64,000 nucleotides of DNA from Orlajensenia stereocauli (GTDB taxonomy: Bacteria; Actinomycetota; Actinomycetes; Actinomycetales; Microbacteriaceae). A model generated the notes under the pieces. The model saw only the letters and a list, made by a program, of their open reading frames with translations. It was not told the DNA's origin and did not search any database. The translations under genes were made by a program, and so were the position numbers. This document shows, in pieces, positions 8,598 to 17,346 of the stretch; position 1 is the stretch's first letter; every line of letters begins with the position of its first letter. The stretch lies in the NCBI RefSeq assembly GCF_039548895.1, contig NZ_JBCLVG010000002.1; one strand, given 5' to 3'.

Positions 8598-8933
8598 CTA
8601 GTTGACGCCCGGGATGACCAGCCAGTTCTGAACCAGGACGATCCAGACGACCAGAAGGACGATGGCGGCGACGGTGAGGCCGATTCCTGCGCGCTTGCGT
8701 CCGCCGCGCAGCACGAGCTGCACGATGAGCACGACGAGAGTCACGACGGCGAGCACGAGCGAACCGAACGGGATGCCCGGAATGAAGAGCGAGAGCAGGA
8801 ACAGGGCTGCCACGACGATCTCGATGATCGCGAGGACAGCTGTGCCGCGTCCACGAGCGCGCTGCACGCCGTCGATGAGGGCCAAGACGGCGCCGAGAAG
8901 GCCGATGAGCAGCAGGATGGAGAACGTGACCAT
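8598..8933 (-). CDS. Small membrane protein of unknown function
   Basis: A 111-aa protein made almost entirely of hydrophobic segments: about 4-22, 31-49, 56-77 and 86-108, joined by short basic loops (QRARGRG, RGGRKR). I do not recognise a functional family; similar short four-helix proteins are common in Microbacteriaceae. The ATG at 8933 has AAGGA 8 nt upstream, and TAGGCT (8993-8998, minus strand) could be its -10 box. It stands alone between the repeat at 8468-8592 and the aminotransferase gene. Confidence 0.75.
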   Translation of the reverse strand: MVTFSILLLIGLLGAVLALIDGVQRARGRGTAVLAIIEIVVAALFLLSLFIPGIPFGSLVLAVVTLVVLIVQLVLRGGRKRAGIGLTVAAIVLLVVWIVLVQNWLVIPGVN

Positions 8934-9055
8934 GCGTGGTGTCCTTGTCGTCGGAAAAGCTCGGCCCCCGGGTCGCGGGTCGAGCGTCCGTCAGCCTAGC
9001 GGTCGCCTCGGAAGCCGACCTCAGGGGTGGGGACCCCTTGCGCGGCGTGCGAGGG

Positions 9056-10465
9056 TCACGCTACGTAGCGGTCGGCCACCTCGAGCGCCTCGTCGATGAT
9101 CGCCAGGCCGCGCACCAGCTCCTCCTCCGTGATGACGAGCGGGGGAGCGACGTGCACGCGGTTGAAGTGCGTGAACGGCCAGAGCCCGGCGGCCTTGCAC
9201 GCGGAGGCGAGCTCCGCCATGGGAGCGGCATCCGGGCCCGAGGCGTTGAAGGGAACCAGGGGCTCGCGCGTCGCCGCATCACGAATGAGCTCGATCGCCC
9301 AGAACAGGCCGACTCCGCGCACCTCTCCGACCGACGGATGCCGCTCGGCCATCGCACGCAGGGCGGGCTCGACGGCGCGTGATCCGAGGTCGCGCACGCG
9401 CTCCAGGATGGCGTCGCGCTCGAACACCTCGAAGGTGGCGACTCCGGCGGCGCAGGCCAGGGGGTGTCCGGAGTAGGTCAGGCCGCCGGCGAAGGCGACG
9501 TCGTCGAAATGTGCGGCGATGCGCTCGGAGATGACGACTCCGCCGAGCGGCACGTAGCCCGAGTTCACTCCCTTGGCGAAGGTGATGAGGTCGGGGGTGA
9601 CGCCGAAGTGGTTGACGGCGAACCACTCGCCGATACGGCCGAAGCCCACCATGACCTCGTCGGCGATGTAGACGATGCCGTACTTGTCGCACAGGGCGCG
9701 CACACCGGGAAGGTAGCCGGCCGGCGGCACGAGAACGCCGTTGGTGCCCACGATGGTCTCGATGATGACGGCGGCGACGGTGTTCGCGCCCTCGAGCACG
9801 ATGAGGTTCTCGAGGTGCTCCAGAGCACGCTGCGCCTCCTCGGCCTCGGTGGTCGCGTGGAATGCCGACCTGTAGGCGTACGGGCCGAAGAAGTGCGCGA
9901 CGGACCCGTCGCTCGGCTCGTTCGCCCAGCGGCGCGGGTCGCCGGTGAGCGAGATGGCAGTCGCCGTTCCACCGTGGTAGCTGCGGTACATCGAGAGCAC
10001 CTTGCGGCGGCCGGTGACGGCGCGCGCCATGCGCACGGCGTACTCGTTGGCATCGGCACCGCCGTTCGTGAAGAACACCTTGTCGAGGTCGCCGGGAGCG
10101 ACATCGGCGATGCGACGGGCGAGCTCGCCGCGCACATCGTTCGCCATGATCGGCTGGATGGTGGCGAGCCGGCCGGCCTGCTGCTGGATGGCGGCGACGA
10201 GATCGGGGTGCTGGTGCCCGAGGTTGAGGTTCACCAGCTGCGACGAGAAGTCGAGGTAGGCGTTGCCCTGGTAGTCCCAGAACGTGGAGCCCTCGCCAGT
10301 CGCGATGGGCAGCGGGTCGATCTTCGCCTGAGCGCTCCAGGAGTGGAACACGTGGCCGCGGTCGTCGGCGCGCACCTGCGCGTCGGCAGCGGCATCCGGC
10401 AGCTGGTGGGTGCTGCCGTGGCGGTCGACGTAGGAGGCGGTCGAGGTCGTGAAGGTGTCGGTCAT
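9056..10465 (-). CDS. Class III (omega) aminotransferase
   Basis: PLP enzyme that moves an amino group from an omega-amino acid or diamine to a keto acid. The 469-aa protein has the family landmarks: 'TNGGADANEYAVRMAR' (133-148), 'YHGGTATAIS' (163-172), Asp269 in YIADEVMVGFGR and the PLP lysine Lys298 in LITFAKGVNSGYVPLGG. I start at 10465 (MTDTFTTS) after AAGAGAG; the frame upstream of it falls into a 22-bp inverted repeat. It follows mmsA on the same strand across a 97-bp gap holding that repeat. With mmsA, the PucR regulator and the polyamine transporter nearby, beta-alanine, GABA or putrescine are likely donors. Confidence 0.9.
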   Translation of the reverse strand: MTDTFTTSTASYVDRHGSTHQLPDAAADAQVRADDRGHVFHSWSAQAKIDPLPIATGEGSTFWDYQGNAYLDFSSQLVNLNLGHQHPDLVAAIQQQAGRLATIQPIMANDVRGELARRIADVAPGDLDKVFFTNGGADANEYAVRMARAVTGRRKVLSMYRSYHGGTATAISLTGDPRRWANEPSDGSVAHFFGPYAYRSAFHATTEAEEAQRALEHLENLIVLEGANTVAAVIIETIVGTNGVLVPPAGYLPGVRALCDKYGIVYIADEVMVGFGRIGEWFAVNHFGVTPDLITFAKGVNSGYVPLGGVVISERIAAHFDDVAFAGGLTYSGHPLACAAGVATFEVFERDAILERVRDLGSRAVEPALRAMAERHPSVGEVRGVGLFWAIELIRDAATREPLVPFNASGPDAAPMAELASACKAAGLWPFTHFNRVHVAPPLVITEEELVRGLAIIDEALEVADRYVA

Positions 10466-10489
10466 GGTTCGGCTCTCTTCTGGATCTCG

Positions 10490-10547
10490 CGAGTTGCCCA
10501 CTTCCGCCAGTGCGGGCGTGCTCCGACTGGCGGAAGTGGGCAACTCG
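10490..10547. repeat. 22-bp perfect inverted repeat between mmsA and the aminotransferase gene
   Basis: Arms at 10490-10511 and 10526-10547 are exact reverse complements, with a 14-nt loop. The core reads GTTGCCCACTTCCGCCAGT on the left arm. It lies between two same-strand genes, 25 bp upstream of the aminotransferase start. There is no T-run, so a strict intrinsic terminator is unlikely; an attenuator, RNA processing site or mobile REP-like element are options. Confidence 0.8.
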
Positions 10548-10562
10548 AGGCGAGGGGTGGCT

Positions 10563-12047
10563 TCAGTGGTTGCTCGGGAAGCCGAGGTCGACCTGCGACT
10601 CCGACGGGTCGGGCCAGCGCGTGGTCACGACCTTGCTGCGCGTGTAGAAGTGCACGGACTCGGGGCCGTAGATGTGCGAGTCGCCGAACAGCGAGTCCTT
10701 CCAGCCGCCGAACGAGTACGCGCCGACGGGCACCGGGATCGGCACGTTGACGCCGACCATGCCGACCTCGACCTCGAACTCGAACTGGCGCGCGGTGCCG
10801 CCGTCACGGGTGAAGATGGCGACGCCGTTGCCGAAGCGGTTGGCGTTGATGAGGGCGACAGCGGCCTCGTAGGAGTCGACGCGCACGACGGAGAGCACCG
10901 GGCCGAAGATCTCGTCCTGGTAGGCCTTCATCTCGGTGGTGACGTGGTCGAGCAGGCTCACGCCCACGAAGAAGCCATCGTTGTCGAACTGCTTCTCGGT
11001 GCCGTCGACGATGACGGATGCGCCCTCGGCGGCGGCGCCCGTGACGTACGAGGCGACCTTGTCGCGGTGCTCGCGGGTGATGAGCGGACCCATCTCGCTG
11101 GCGCTGTCGGTTCCGTCGCCGATGACGAGCGTCCCCATGCGCGAACGCACGGCCTCGACGAGGTCGTCTGCGACGTCGCCGACGGCGACCAGCACCGAGA
11201 CGGCCATGCAGCGCTCGCCTGCCGAGCCGTAGGCGGCGGACACAGCGGCATCGGCCGCGGCGTCGATGTCGGCATCCGGCATCACGACCATGTGGTTCTT
11301 GGCGCCGCCGAGGGCCTGGACGCGCTTGCCGTTGTCGCTCGCGCGACGGTAGATCGACTGGGCGATGGGGGTGGAACCGACGAAGGAGACGGCGGCGACG
11401 TCGGGGCTGTCGAGGATGGTGTCGACGGCGAGCTTGTCGCCGTTGACGACGTTGAGCACGCCGTCGGGAAGGCCGGCCTCCTGGAACAGCTTGGCCAGGA
11501 AGAGCGACGCCGACGGATCCTTCTCGCTGGGCTTCAGCACGACCGTGTTGCCGAAGGCGATGGCGCTGGCGACCATCCAGAGCGGCACCATGACGGGGAA
11601 GTTGAACGGGGTGATGGCGCCGACGACGCCGACGGGCTGCTTCACGGAGTGCACGTCGACGCCCCTGGAGACCTGCTCGCTGCGCTCGCCCTTCAGCAGG
11701 TGCACGAGGCCGGCGGCGAACTCCACGTTCTCCAGGCCGCGCGAGATCTCACCGGCCGCATCGGAGAGGACCTTGCCGTGCTCGCTCGTGACGATGGCGG
11801 CGAGCTCGGGGGTGCGCTCGCGCAGCAGGTGACGCAGACGGAAGAACACGTCGGCGCGCTTGATCAGGCTGGTGGCGCGCCAGCCCGGCAGTGCGGCCTT
11901 CGCCGCAGCGATCGCCTGCTCGACGTCGGCGACGGAGGCGTAGACCACGTCGTGCTGCCTCGCGCCCGTGGCCGGGTTGAACACCGGGCCTGTGCGCTCG
12001 GGCTCGCCGGTCTCGACGCCGTTGATGAAGTGCTGGACGAGTGCCAT
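10563..12047 (-). CDS. mmsA: CoA-acylating (methyl)malonate-semialdehyde dehydrogenase
   Basis: Converts malonate or methylmalonate semialdehyde to acetyl- or propionyl-CoA with NAD. The 494-aa protein shows the family hallmarks: Cys280 in GSAGERCMAVSVLV and LGGAKNH (247-253) where ordinary aldehyde dehydrogenases carry the general-base Glu; the absence of that Glu goes with CoA acylation. Also seen are 'TPFNFPVMVPLWM' and 'GVNVPIPVPVG'. The start at 12047 begins MALVQHFING. It shares a divergent region with the PucR-type regulator and precedes the aminotransferase, a pairing that suits beta-alanine catabolism: transamination to malonate semialdehyde, then to acetyl-CoA. Confidence 0.93.
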   Translation of the reverse strand: MALVQHFINGVETGEPERTGPVFNPATGARQHDVVYASVADVEQAIAAAKAALPGWRATSLIKRADVFFRLRHLLRERTPELAAIVTSEHGKVLSDAAGEISRGLENVEFAAGLVHLLKGERSEQVSRGVDVHSVKQPVGVVGAITPFNFPVMVPLWMVASAIAFGNTVVLKPSEKDPSASLFLAKLFQEAGLPDGVLNVVNGDKLAVDTILDSPDVAAVSFVGSTPIAQSIYRRASDNGKRVQALGGAKNHMVVMPDADIDAAADAAVSAAYGSAGERCMAVSVLVAVGDVADDLVEAVRSRMGTLVIGDGTDSASEMGPLITREHRDKVASYVTGAAAEGASVIVDGTEKQFDNDGFFVGVSLLDHVTTEMKAYQDEIFGPVLSVVRVDSYEAAVALINANRFGNGVAIFTRDGGTARQFEFEVEVGMVGVNVPIPVPVGAYSFGGWKDSLFGDSHIYGPESVHFYTRSKVVTTRWPDPSESQVDLGFPSNH

Positions 12048-12140
12048 GGCGGTCTCGCTTTCTGGATCCGTCGAACGGTCTGCCCGACACCGGCTTATGC
12101 TGGATTTCCCCATGATCACAGAGCGCCGAAGGTGATATCC

Positions 12141-13811
12141 ATGCCAGAACGTCGCGGTTCGCCGACGGATGCTACAGATCGTCCGAGTGGCTTCGAGGCC
12201 TCGCTTCCGACCGTGCTCGACATCGTGCGGCTCCCCGTCCTGCAGGCTGGTGATCCCGAGATCGTCGCGGGCACCGGGGCCCTCGATCGGGCCGTGCGTT
12301 GGGTGCACGTGAGCGACAACCTCGACGCGGCCGACCTGCTCGACGGCGGTGAGCTTCTGCTCTCGACGGGGGCCGGCTGGTCTGATGAGCCAGCCGAACT
12401 GACGGCCTTCGTGGAGCGGCTCCGGCGGGTGCGCGTCGCCGGTCTCGTGCTCGAGCTCGGCGGTCGCCTCGACGCCGTGCCGTCGGCTCTCGTCGAGGCC
12501 TGCGACGAGGCCGGGCTGCCACTCATCGTGCTGCGGCGCATCGTGAAGTTCGTCGCGGTGACCGAAGCCGTGCACAGCCGCATCATCCTGGAGCAGGCCG
12601 ATGCGCTGCGTGAGCGCGACCGGCTGCACGAGCTGTTCATCGGATTGAGCCTGCGCGGCAGCACGGCCGAGTACATCGTCGAACAGCTCGCGAGGGTGCT
12701 GCGCGCTCCCGTCGTTCTCGAGGATCTCAACCACAGGGTGGTCGCTGCCGAGATGCTCGACGCCGGAGACGAGGCCCTCGCCGACTGGGAGTCGACATCG
12801 CGCACGCTGCACCGCGACGCGAGCGTGCAGACGCCGCAGACCGCGCAGGCCACCCAGACGACCCGGGAGACGCCGACGACGGATGCCGCCGGCTGGGACA
12901 CCGTCGCCGTCGAGGCTCGCGGCATCCGCTGGGGTTCCCTCATCGCACTGCCGGGCGAGCCGCACACGGCCGGGCGATCGCAGGTGATGGAGCAGGCAGC
13001 CGTCGCCCTGGCCATCGGTCGGCTCGCGGAAGGTGACGCCGACGAGTGGACCAGGCTCGGCAACGAGCAACTTCTGGCCGACCTGCTGGGCGCGCGCTAC
13101 AGCTCGGATGCCGGGATCGCGGCTCGCTTCGAGGCCGCGGGGCTGCCCGTGCGGGGCCGTGCCCTGGTCGGAATCGCCGTGCATCCAGGCGTCGGGAACG
13201 GTGGCGCCCAGGGTCCGGTCGACGTGCTCGCCGCCGCGAGCCTGCTCGGCGGACCCGTCATCGCCGCACCCCGCGCCGAGGGCGGCGGCCAGGTGCTGGC
13301 GCTGTCGGTTCCCCCCGAGGCCCGACTGACGGATGCGGTCTTCGACGAGTTCGCGCGACGCCTGGCCCGCGGTGGCTCGGGCCTCATCATCGGGGTCGGT
13401 GCCGTCGCGCGGGACCTCAGCGGACTCATCGCCTCGATCGAGGAGGCCCAGGAGCTGCTGCGCTCGCCTCGGGAGGAGCGAGGACGCGGCGTGGCGGTGC
13501 TGCGGGCCGAGAACCGTCCGCTGCTGCGGCTGGTCGCGGCCTTCGCCGGCGACCCGCGGTTGCAGGCGCACAGCGAGCAGATGCTGCGGCCGCTCATCGA
13601 GTACGACCTCGAGGTGGACGGCGACCTGCTCGCGGTGCTGCTGGCCTACGTGTCGCATCCGGGCAACCGCACGAAGGCCGCTGCCGCCAGCCACCTCTCG
13701 CGCTCGGTCTTCTACCAGCGCATCGCCCTCATCGAGGACCTGCTCGACGTCGACCTCGACGACGGCGAGACCGTCAGCGCGTTGCACGCTGCACTGTTGG
13801 CGCGGCGGTGA
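12141..13811 (+). CDS. PucR-family transcriptional regulator
   Basis: A 556-aa regulator with an N-terminal PucR ligand-sensing domain (about 22-140) and a C-terminal helix-turn-helix of the PucR/CdaR type, seen as 'GNRTKAAAASHLSRSVFYQRI' spread over about 500-530. The middle contains a Thr/Gln-rich linker (QTPQTAQATQTTRETPTT). GAAGGTG precedes the ATG at 12141. PucR-type regulators control purine, GABA and amino-acid catabolism; the PucR-type GabR of Corynebacterium glutamicum activates gabTDP. Here it is divergent from mmsA, so I infer it controls mmsA and the aminotransferase gene. It may be an activator or repressor. Confidence 0.9.
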   Translation: MPERRGSPTDATDRPSGFEASLPTVLDIVRLPVLQAGDPEIVAGTGALDRAVRWVHVSDNLDAADLLDGGELLLSTGAGWSDEPAELTAFVERLRRVRVAGLVLELGGRLDAVPSALVEACDEAGLPLIVLRRIVKFVAVTEAVHSRIILEQADALRERDRLHELFIGLSLRGSTAEYIVEQLARVLRAPVVLEDLNHRVVAAEMLDAGDEALADWESTSRTLHRDASVQTPQTAQATQTTRETPTTDAAGWDTVAVEARGIRWGSLIALPGEPHTAGRSQVMEQAAVALAIGRLAEGDADEWTRLGNEQLLADLLGARYSSDAGIAARFEAAGLPVRGRALVGIAVHPGVGNGGAQGPVDVLAAASLLGGPVIAAPRAEGGGQVLALSVPPEARLTDAVFDEFARRLARGGSGLIIGVGAVARDLSGLIASIEEAQELLRSPREERGRGVAVLRAENRPLLRLVAAFAGDPRLQAHSEQMLRPLIEYDLEVDGDLLAVLLAYVSHPGNRTKAAAASHLSRSVFYQRIALIEDLLDVDLDDGETVSALHAALLARR

Positions 13812-13818
13812 CACCCGG

Positions 13819-13918
13819 CCGCTGAGAGCCGTACTGAGGACACGAAGCGCCCCGAAGGAGCCCGACACCGTCGCGGCGGAAGCGCTTCGACCGCGGACTT
13901 CGTCCGGGCCTCAGCGAG
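13819..13918. repeat. Family A hairpin repeat copy 3
   Basis: Runs from CGCTGAGAGCC (13820-13830) to GGGCCTCAGCGAGC (13906-13919) and includes GCGCTTCGACCGCGGACTT, the reverse complement of the left half of copy 1, so it is inserted in the opposite orientation. It separates the convergent pucR and cupin genes. Confidence 0.7.
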
Positions 13919-13921
13919 CAG

Positions 13922-14263
13922 CTAGGTGACGTACACCTTCCGGATGCGATCGGCCACGCGCCAGATCGTGCGCTGGCCGGCCTGCAGTCGCCCGATGTCG
14001 CCGACGGCGTAGACCACCCGTTCGCCGGACTCGAGGAACTCCACCTCGGCCGACCCGGCGATGACCACGAACACCTCGTCGGCCTCGGTGTCGCTCATCG
14101 CGCCGGCCGTCATCTCCCACACGCCGATGTCGGTGCCGTCGCCGACCGGCGCCAGCTCGACGTAACCGGTCTGCGGGGTTCCGTCCACGATCTGCTCGCC
14201 AGCCACGGGCTCCAGCGACATCGACAGGGCGAGCGCCGCCGTCTTCAGGGTCGAGTCGATCAT
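13922..14263 (-). CDS. Small cupin-domain protein
   Basis: A 113-aa single-domain cupin. Recognisable parts are 'GVWEMTAGAMSDTEADEVFVVIAGSAEVEF' in pieces (about 47-76) and 'YAVGDIGRLQAG' (85-96), the two halves of a beta-barrel like that in EutQ or ureidoglycine aminohydrolase relatives. The usual metal-binding histidines are missing (E in 'ADEVFVV' remains), so catalysis is uncertain. It is the last gene of the polyamine transport operon, 3 nt after potC. It could bind the ligand or assist the catabolic enzymes. Confidence 0.8.
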   Translation of the reverse strand: MIDSTLKTAALALSMSLEPVAGEQIVDGTPQTGYVELAPVGDGTDIGVWEMTAGAMSDTEADEVFVVIAGSAEVEFLESGERVVYAVGDIGRLQAGQRTIWRVADRIRKVYVT

Positions 14264-14266
14264 GGT

Positions 14267-15196
14267 CTACCCGGCCGCCAGGGTCTTCGCGATGTCCTCG
14301 GCGCTCTGGTCGCCCCGTCGCAGCACGTAGGCGACGACGCCGAGCGCCAGCAGGGTGAGCAGGAACATCACCGTCGACACTGCCGCGATCTCGGGTCGCA
14401 GGCCCACACGCAGCGACGCGAAGATGTACACCGGCCACGGCGTCGATCCGGGCACCTGCACGAAGCTCGACACGATGGTGTTGTCGAGGCTCAGGGTGAA
14501 CGACATCAGTGCGCCGGCCCAGATCGCCGGACTCGCGACGGGCAGCGTGATCTGGGTGAAGCGGCGCCACGGTGTCGCATAGAGATCTGCCGCGGCCTCC
14601 TCGAGGGAGGCGTCGAGTCCGGCCATCCGTGCCCTGATGATGAAGGTCACGACAGCGACCGACAGTACGGCGTGGGCGACCACGAGACGCACGAGACCGT
14701 TGTTGAACAGGCCGATGCCGGCGTCGGTTCCGAGACTCACGAACCAGGGCAGCATCGAGACGGCGTCGACGATCTCGGGGGTGAACAGCGTGATGCCGAG
14801 GATCACCGTGGCCAGCAGGACGGAGAGCGAGCTCGCGCGCGATCGGGCCAGCGCTATGCCGCCGAGCGTGCCGAGCAGCGTGGAGAGGAGCGCAGCGCCG
14901 GCGGCAGCGGAGATCGACGTGATCACCGAGCCGACGATCACGGGGTTCGCCAGCGCAGAGGTGTAGGCGGTGAAGCCGAAGCCCTGCCACGACGCCAGCA
15001 GGCGGCCGGTGTTGAAGGAGTAGGCGAACATCACGATGATCGGCAGGAACAGGAACGCGAACACCACGATGCCCCAGATCGCGAGCCCGACGCGCACGGG
15101 GTCGACACGACGTCGCCGCCGGGGACTGGATGATGCTCTCCGCACCCGTGCCGGATCCATCGCGGCCACAGCCGCCGTCGCCGTGTTCGCACTCAT
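14267..15196 (-). CDS. potC: Spermidine/putrescine ABC transporter permease, PotC type
   Basis: Second membrane subunit of the polyamine importer, 309 aa with about six transmembrane helices and the cytoplasmic EAA loop LEEAAADLYATPWRRFTQI (about 205-223). A basic, disordered start (SSSPRRRRRVDPVRV) precedes the first helix (about 38-58). The ATG at 15196 overlaps the potB stop by 4 nt. Order in the operon is oxidase, potA, potD, potB, potC, cupin, all on the minus strand with gaps of 60 nt or fewer. Confidence 0.92.
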   Translation of the reverse strand: MSANTATAAVAAMDPARVRRASSSPRRRRRVDPVRVGLAIWGIVVFAFLFLPIIVMFAYSFNTGRLLASWQGFGFTAYTSALANPVIVGSVITSISAAAGAALLSTLLGTLGGIALARSRASSLSVLLATVILGITLFTPEIVDAVSMLPWFVSLGTDAGIGLFNNGLVRLVVAHAVLSVAVVTFIIRARMAGLDASLEEAAADLYATPWRRFTQITLPVASPAIWAGALMSFTLSLDNTIVSSFVQVPGSTPWPVYIFASLRVGLRPEIAAVSTVMFLLTLLALGVVAYVLRRGDQSAEDIAKTLAAG

Positions 15197-16182
15197 GAGG
15201 CACCTTCCGGGAGTTCGACGTTCAGATCGACGCGACGGGCTCGGCGCACGAGCGCCCGCACGATGAGGGCGATTCCGCCGAAGACCGCGACGGCGCCGGC
15301 GATGAAGAGCATGAGCAGCACGGCCATGGCAGACCCCAGAGCCCAGTTCTGAGCGGTGTTGAACTGGCTGGCCACGAGCTGGCCGATCATGTTGCCCTGC
15401 GCTCCACCCAGCACCGACGCCGTGATGTAATCGCCCATCAACGGGATGAAGACGAGCAGGCATCCGGATGCGATCCCGGGGGCCGCGAGCGGAAGGGTCA
15501 CATTCCAGAGCGTCCTCCACCGGTTCGCTCCGAGGTCGGCGCTGGCCTCGCGGAGCGCGGGGCCGGCGCGGTCGATGGCGACGTAGAGCGGCAGGATCAT
15601 GAGCGGAAGGTAGTTGTAGACCACGCCGAGCTGCACGGCCCCGGCCGTGTAGAGCACGTCGAGCCTGCCGTCGATGATGCCGAGGTTCTGCAGGGCGTCG
15701 GAGACGAACCCGCGTGGCGACAGGATGATCTGCCAGCCGAGCGTGCGCACCAGGAAGTTCGTCCAGAACGGCACCAGCACGAGGGCGAGGGCGAGGGGGC
15801 GCCACTTGGGGTCGAGCTTCACGGCCAGCCAGTAGGCGAACGGCACCGAGATGGCGAGGCAGATCAGGGTGCCGACGACTCCGATGCGCAGGGTGTTCCA
15901 GAACGTGCCGATGAAGGTGGCGTCGAGGGCCTCCACGTAGCGATCGAGGCTCAGGACGTCGTTGGCGTGGGCGTTGAACAGGTCGGGCTTGTAGCCGAAG
16001 GAGTACCAGAGCACGAGGCCGAGCGGCACCACGAAGAAGAACACGACGTACGCCCAGGTGGGGAAGCCGAGTGCCTCGTAGCCGGAGATGCGACGGCGAC
16101 GGCGACGGCGGGGGCGGGGCGCATCGGGTGTGCCGGGCGCGCTGCTCGGGGCTGTCGTGCGGGGAGCGGCATCCGTCGTCAT
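15193..16182 (-). CDS. potB: Spermidine/putrescine ABC transporter permease, PotB type
   Basis: First membrane subunit of the polyamine importer, 329 aa. It opens with a Pro/Arg-rich cytoplasmic tail (APRPRRRRRRRISGYE, starting near 22) followed by six predicted helices; the EAA loop 'LREASADLGANRWRTLWNV' lies near 220-238. The ATG at 16182 shares one base with the potD TGA (TGATG arrangement), showing coupled translation. PotB/PotC pairs with PotA and PotD are characteristic of the spermidine/putrescine class; related importers for other cations or 2-aminoethylphosphonate exist, so substrate is inferred. Confidence 0.92.
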   Translation of the reverse strand: MTTDAAPRTTAPSSAPGTPDAPRPRRRRRRRISGYEALGFPTWAYVVFFFVVPLGLVLWYSFGYKPDLFNAHANDVLSLDRYVEALDATFIGTFWNTLRIGVVGTLICLAISVPFAYWLAVKLDPKWRPLALALVLVPFWTNFLVRTLGWQIILSPRGFVSDALQNLGIIDGRLDVLYTAGAVQLGVVYNYLPLMILPLYVAIDRAGPALREASADLGANRWRTLWNVTLPLAAPGIASGCLLVFIPLMGDYITASVLGGAQGNMIGQLVASQFNTAQNWALGSAMAVLLMLFIAGAVAVFGGIALIVRALVRRARRVDLNVELPEGAS

Positions 16183-17345
16183 CACGAACCTGCCTTCGCC
16201 ATCATGCGGTTCAGGGTCTTCACGAGCTGCCCGGCAGCGTCGTTGAGTTCGGCCGGAGTCAGTCGCTCGATCACGTCGGCCGCGGGGAAGACCAGCTCGG
16301 GGAAGTCGAACTCGTTCTCCTCCGCCAGCTCGTCGATGCCCTTCACCCCCGTGCTGTAGCCGATGTAGTCCACCTCGCGGTAGGAGACCTCGGGCTCGAG
16401 CATGTAGTCGATGAAGGCGTAGGCGGCGTCCATGTTCTGCGCGCCCTTGGCGATGGCCCAGGTGTCCATCCAGAGGTTGGCCGTCGGAGTCGGGTAGACG
16501 AATCTCCAGCTGTCGGGGTCGTCGCTGGCGAGCAGCCCCTGCCTGGCGTCGCCGTTGAAGGCTTGCATGAGGGTGAAGGTCTCCTCGGGAATGCCGCTCG
16601 TGACGGCCGTGGAGTTGAAGGCCTTCACGTGCGGGGCGAGGGTGTTCACGAGGTACTCGTCTGCGGCGGCGAGGTCGGCCTTCTCCGTGGTGTTCGGGTC
16701 GATGCCGTTGGCGGCGAAGTAGATGCTCGCGACCTCCCACGGGTCTTCGAGCAGCGACACGTCTCCGCTGGCAGCGCCGGTGGCGGCCTCGAGGAAGTCG
16801 GCCCACGATGTGAGCTCACCGGGGATGGCGCGCGTGTCGTAGGCGAACCCCGTCGTGCCCCAGTCCTTGCAGACGGAGTAGGTGTTGCCGGGGTCCCAGC
16901 TCTGGTCGAGGTAGAGGGGATCGACGTTGCCGAGGTTCTTCAGCATGCTGTGGTCGAGCTTCTCGAGCAGGCCGTTCTCCGACATGATCGGGATGTAGCT
17001 GCCCGTCGGCACGATCACGTCGTAGCCGCTCGTTCCGCGCGTCGCGCCGAGCTTGGCGATGAGCTCCTCGTTCGAGCCGAAGCTGTCGAACTGCACGCTC
17101 GTCCCGGTCTTCTGGAAGGCGGCGATGTTCGCCGGGTCGTCGTAGTCGCCCCAGCTGTAGACGTTGAGGTGGTTCTCCGTCACCCCGTCCGGCAGCTTCG
17201 ACGGCGCGAAGCCCGTGCTCTTGGAGCAGGCGGCGAGCACGCTGGTCGCTCCCACCACGATGAAACCCGAGAGCAGGGCTCTGCGGCTGATCTGGGCGGA
17301 TGCCGCACGCGGGATCAGCGCGCGGATGTCCGGGCGATCCGCCAT
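16182..17345 (-). CDS. potD: Polyamine-binding lipoprotein, PotD/PotF type
   Basis: Extracytoplasmic binding protein, 387 aa. The N-terminus has SRRALLSGF (20-28), a twin-arginine-like signal, and the lipobox SVLAAC with Cys40 as lipid anchor. The mature part has PotD features: 'LNVYSWGDYDDP', 'YDVIVPTGSYIP', 'VDPLYLDQSWDPGNTYSV' in part, 'GTTGFAYDT' and the late 'NLWMDTWAIAKGA'. A one-base gap separates it from the potA stop. It should capture putrescine or spermidine for PotABC. Confidence 0.93.
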   Translation of the reverse strand: MADRPDIRALIPRAASAQISRRALLSGFIVVGATSVLAACSKSTGFAPSKLPDGVTENHLNVYSWGDYDDPANIAAFQKTGTSVQFDSFGSNEELIAKLGATRGTSGYDVIVPTGSYIPIMSENGLLEKLDHSMLKNLGNVDPLYLDQSWDPGNTYSVCKDWGTTGFAYDTRAIPGELTSWADFLEAATGAASGDVSLLEDPWEVASIYFAANGIDPNTTEKADLAAADEYLVNTLAPHVKAFNSTAVTSGIPEETFTLMQAFNGDARQGLLASDDPDSWRFVYPTPTANLWMDTWAIAKGAQNMDAAYAFIDYMLEPEVSYREVDYIGYSTGVKGIDELAEENEFDFPELVFPAADVIERLTPAELNDAAGQLVKTLNRMMAKAGS

Positions 17346-17346
17346 C

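Noticed and set aside
10449..12140. Long upstream extension of the pucR frame, and extension of the mmsA frame up to 13868
   Set aside because: Both extensions run antisense to each other's real genes; domain starts fit 12141 and 12047.
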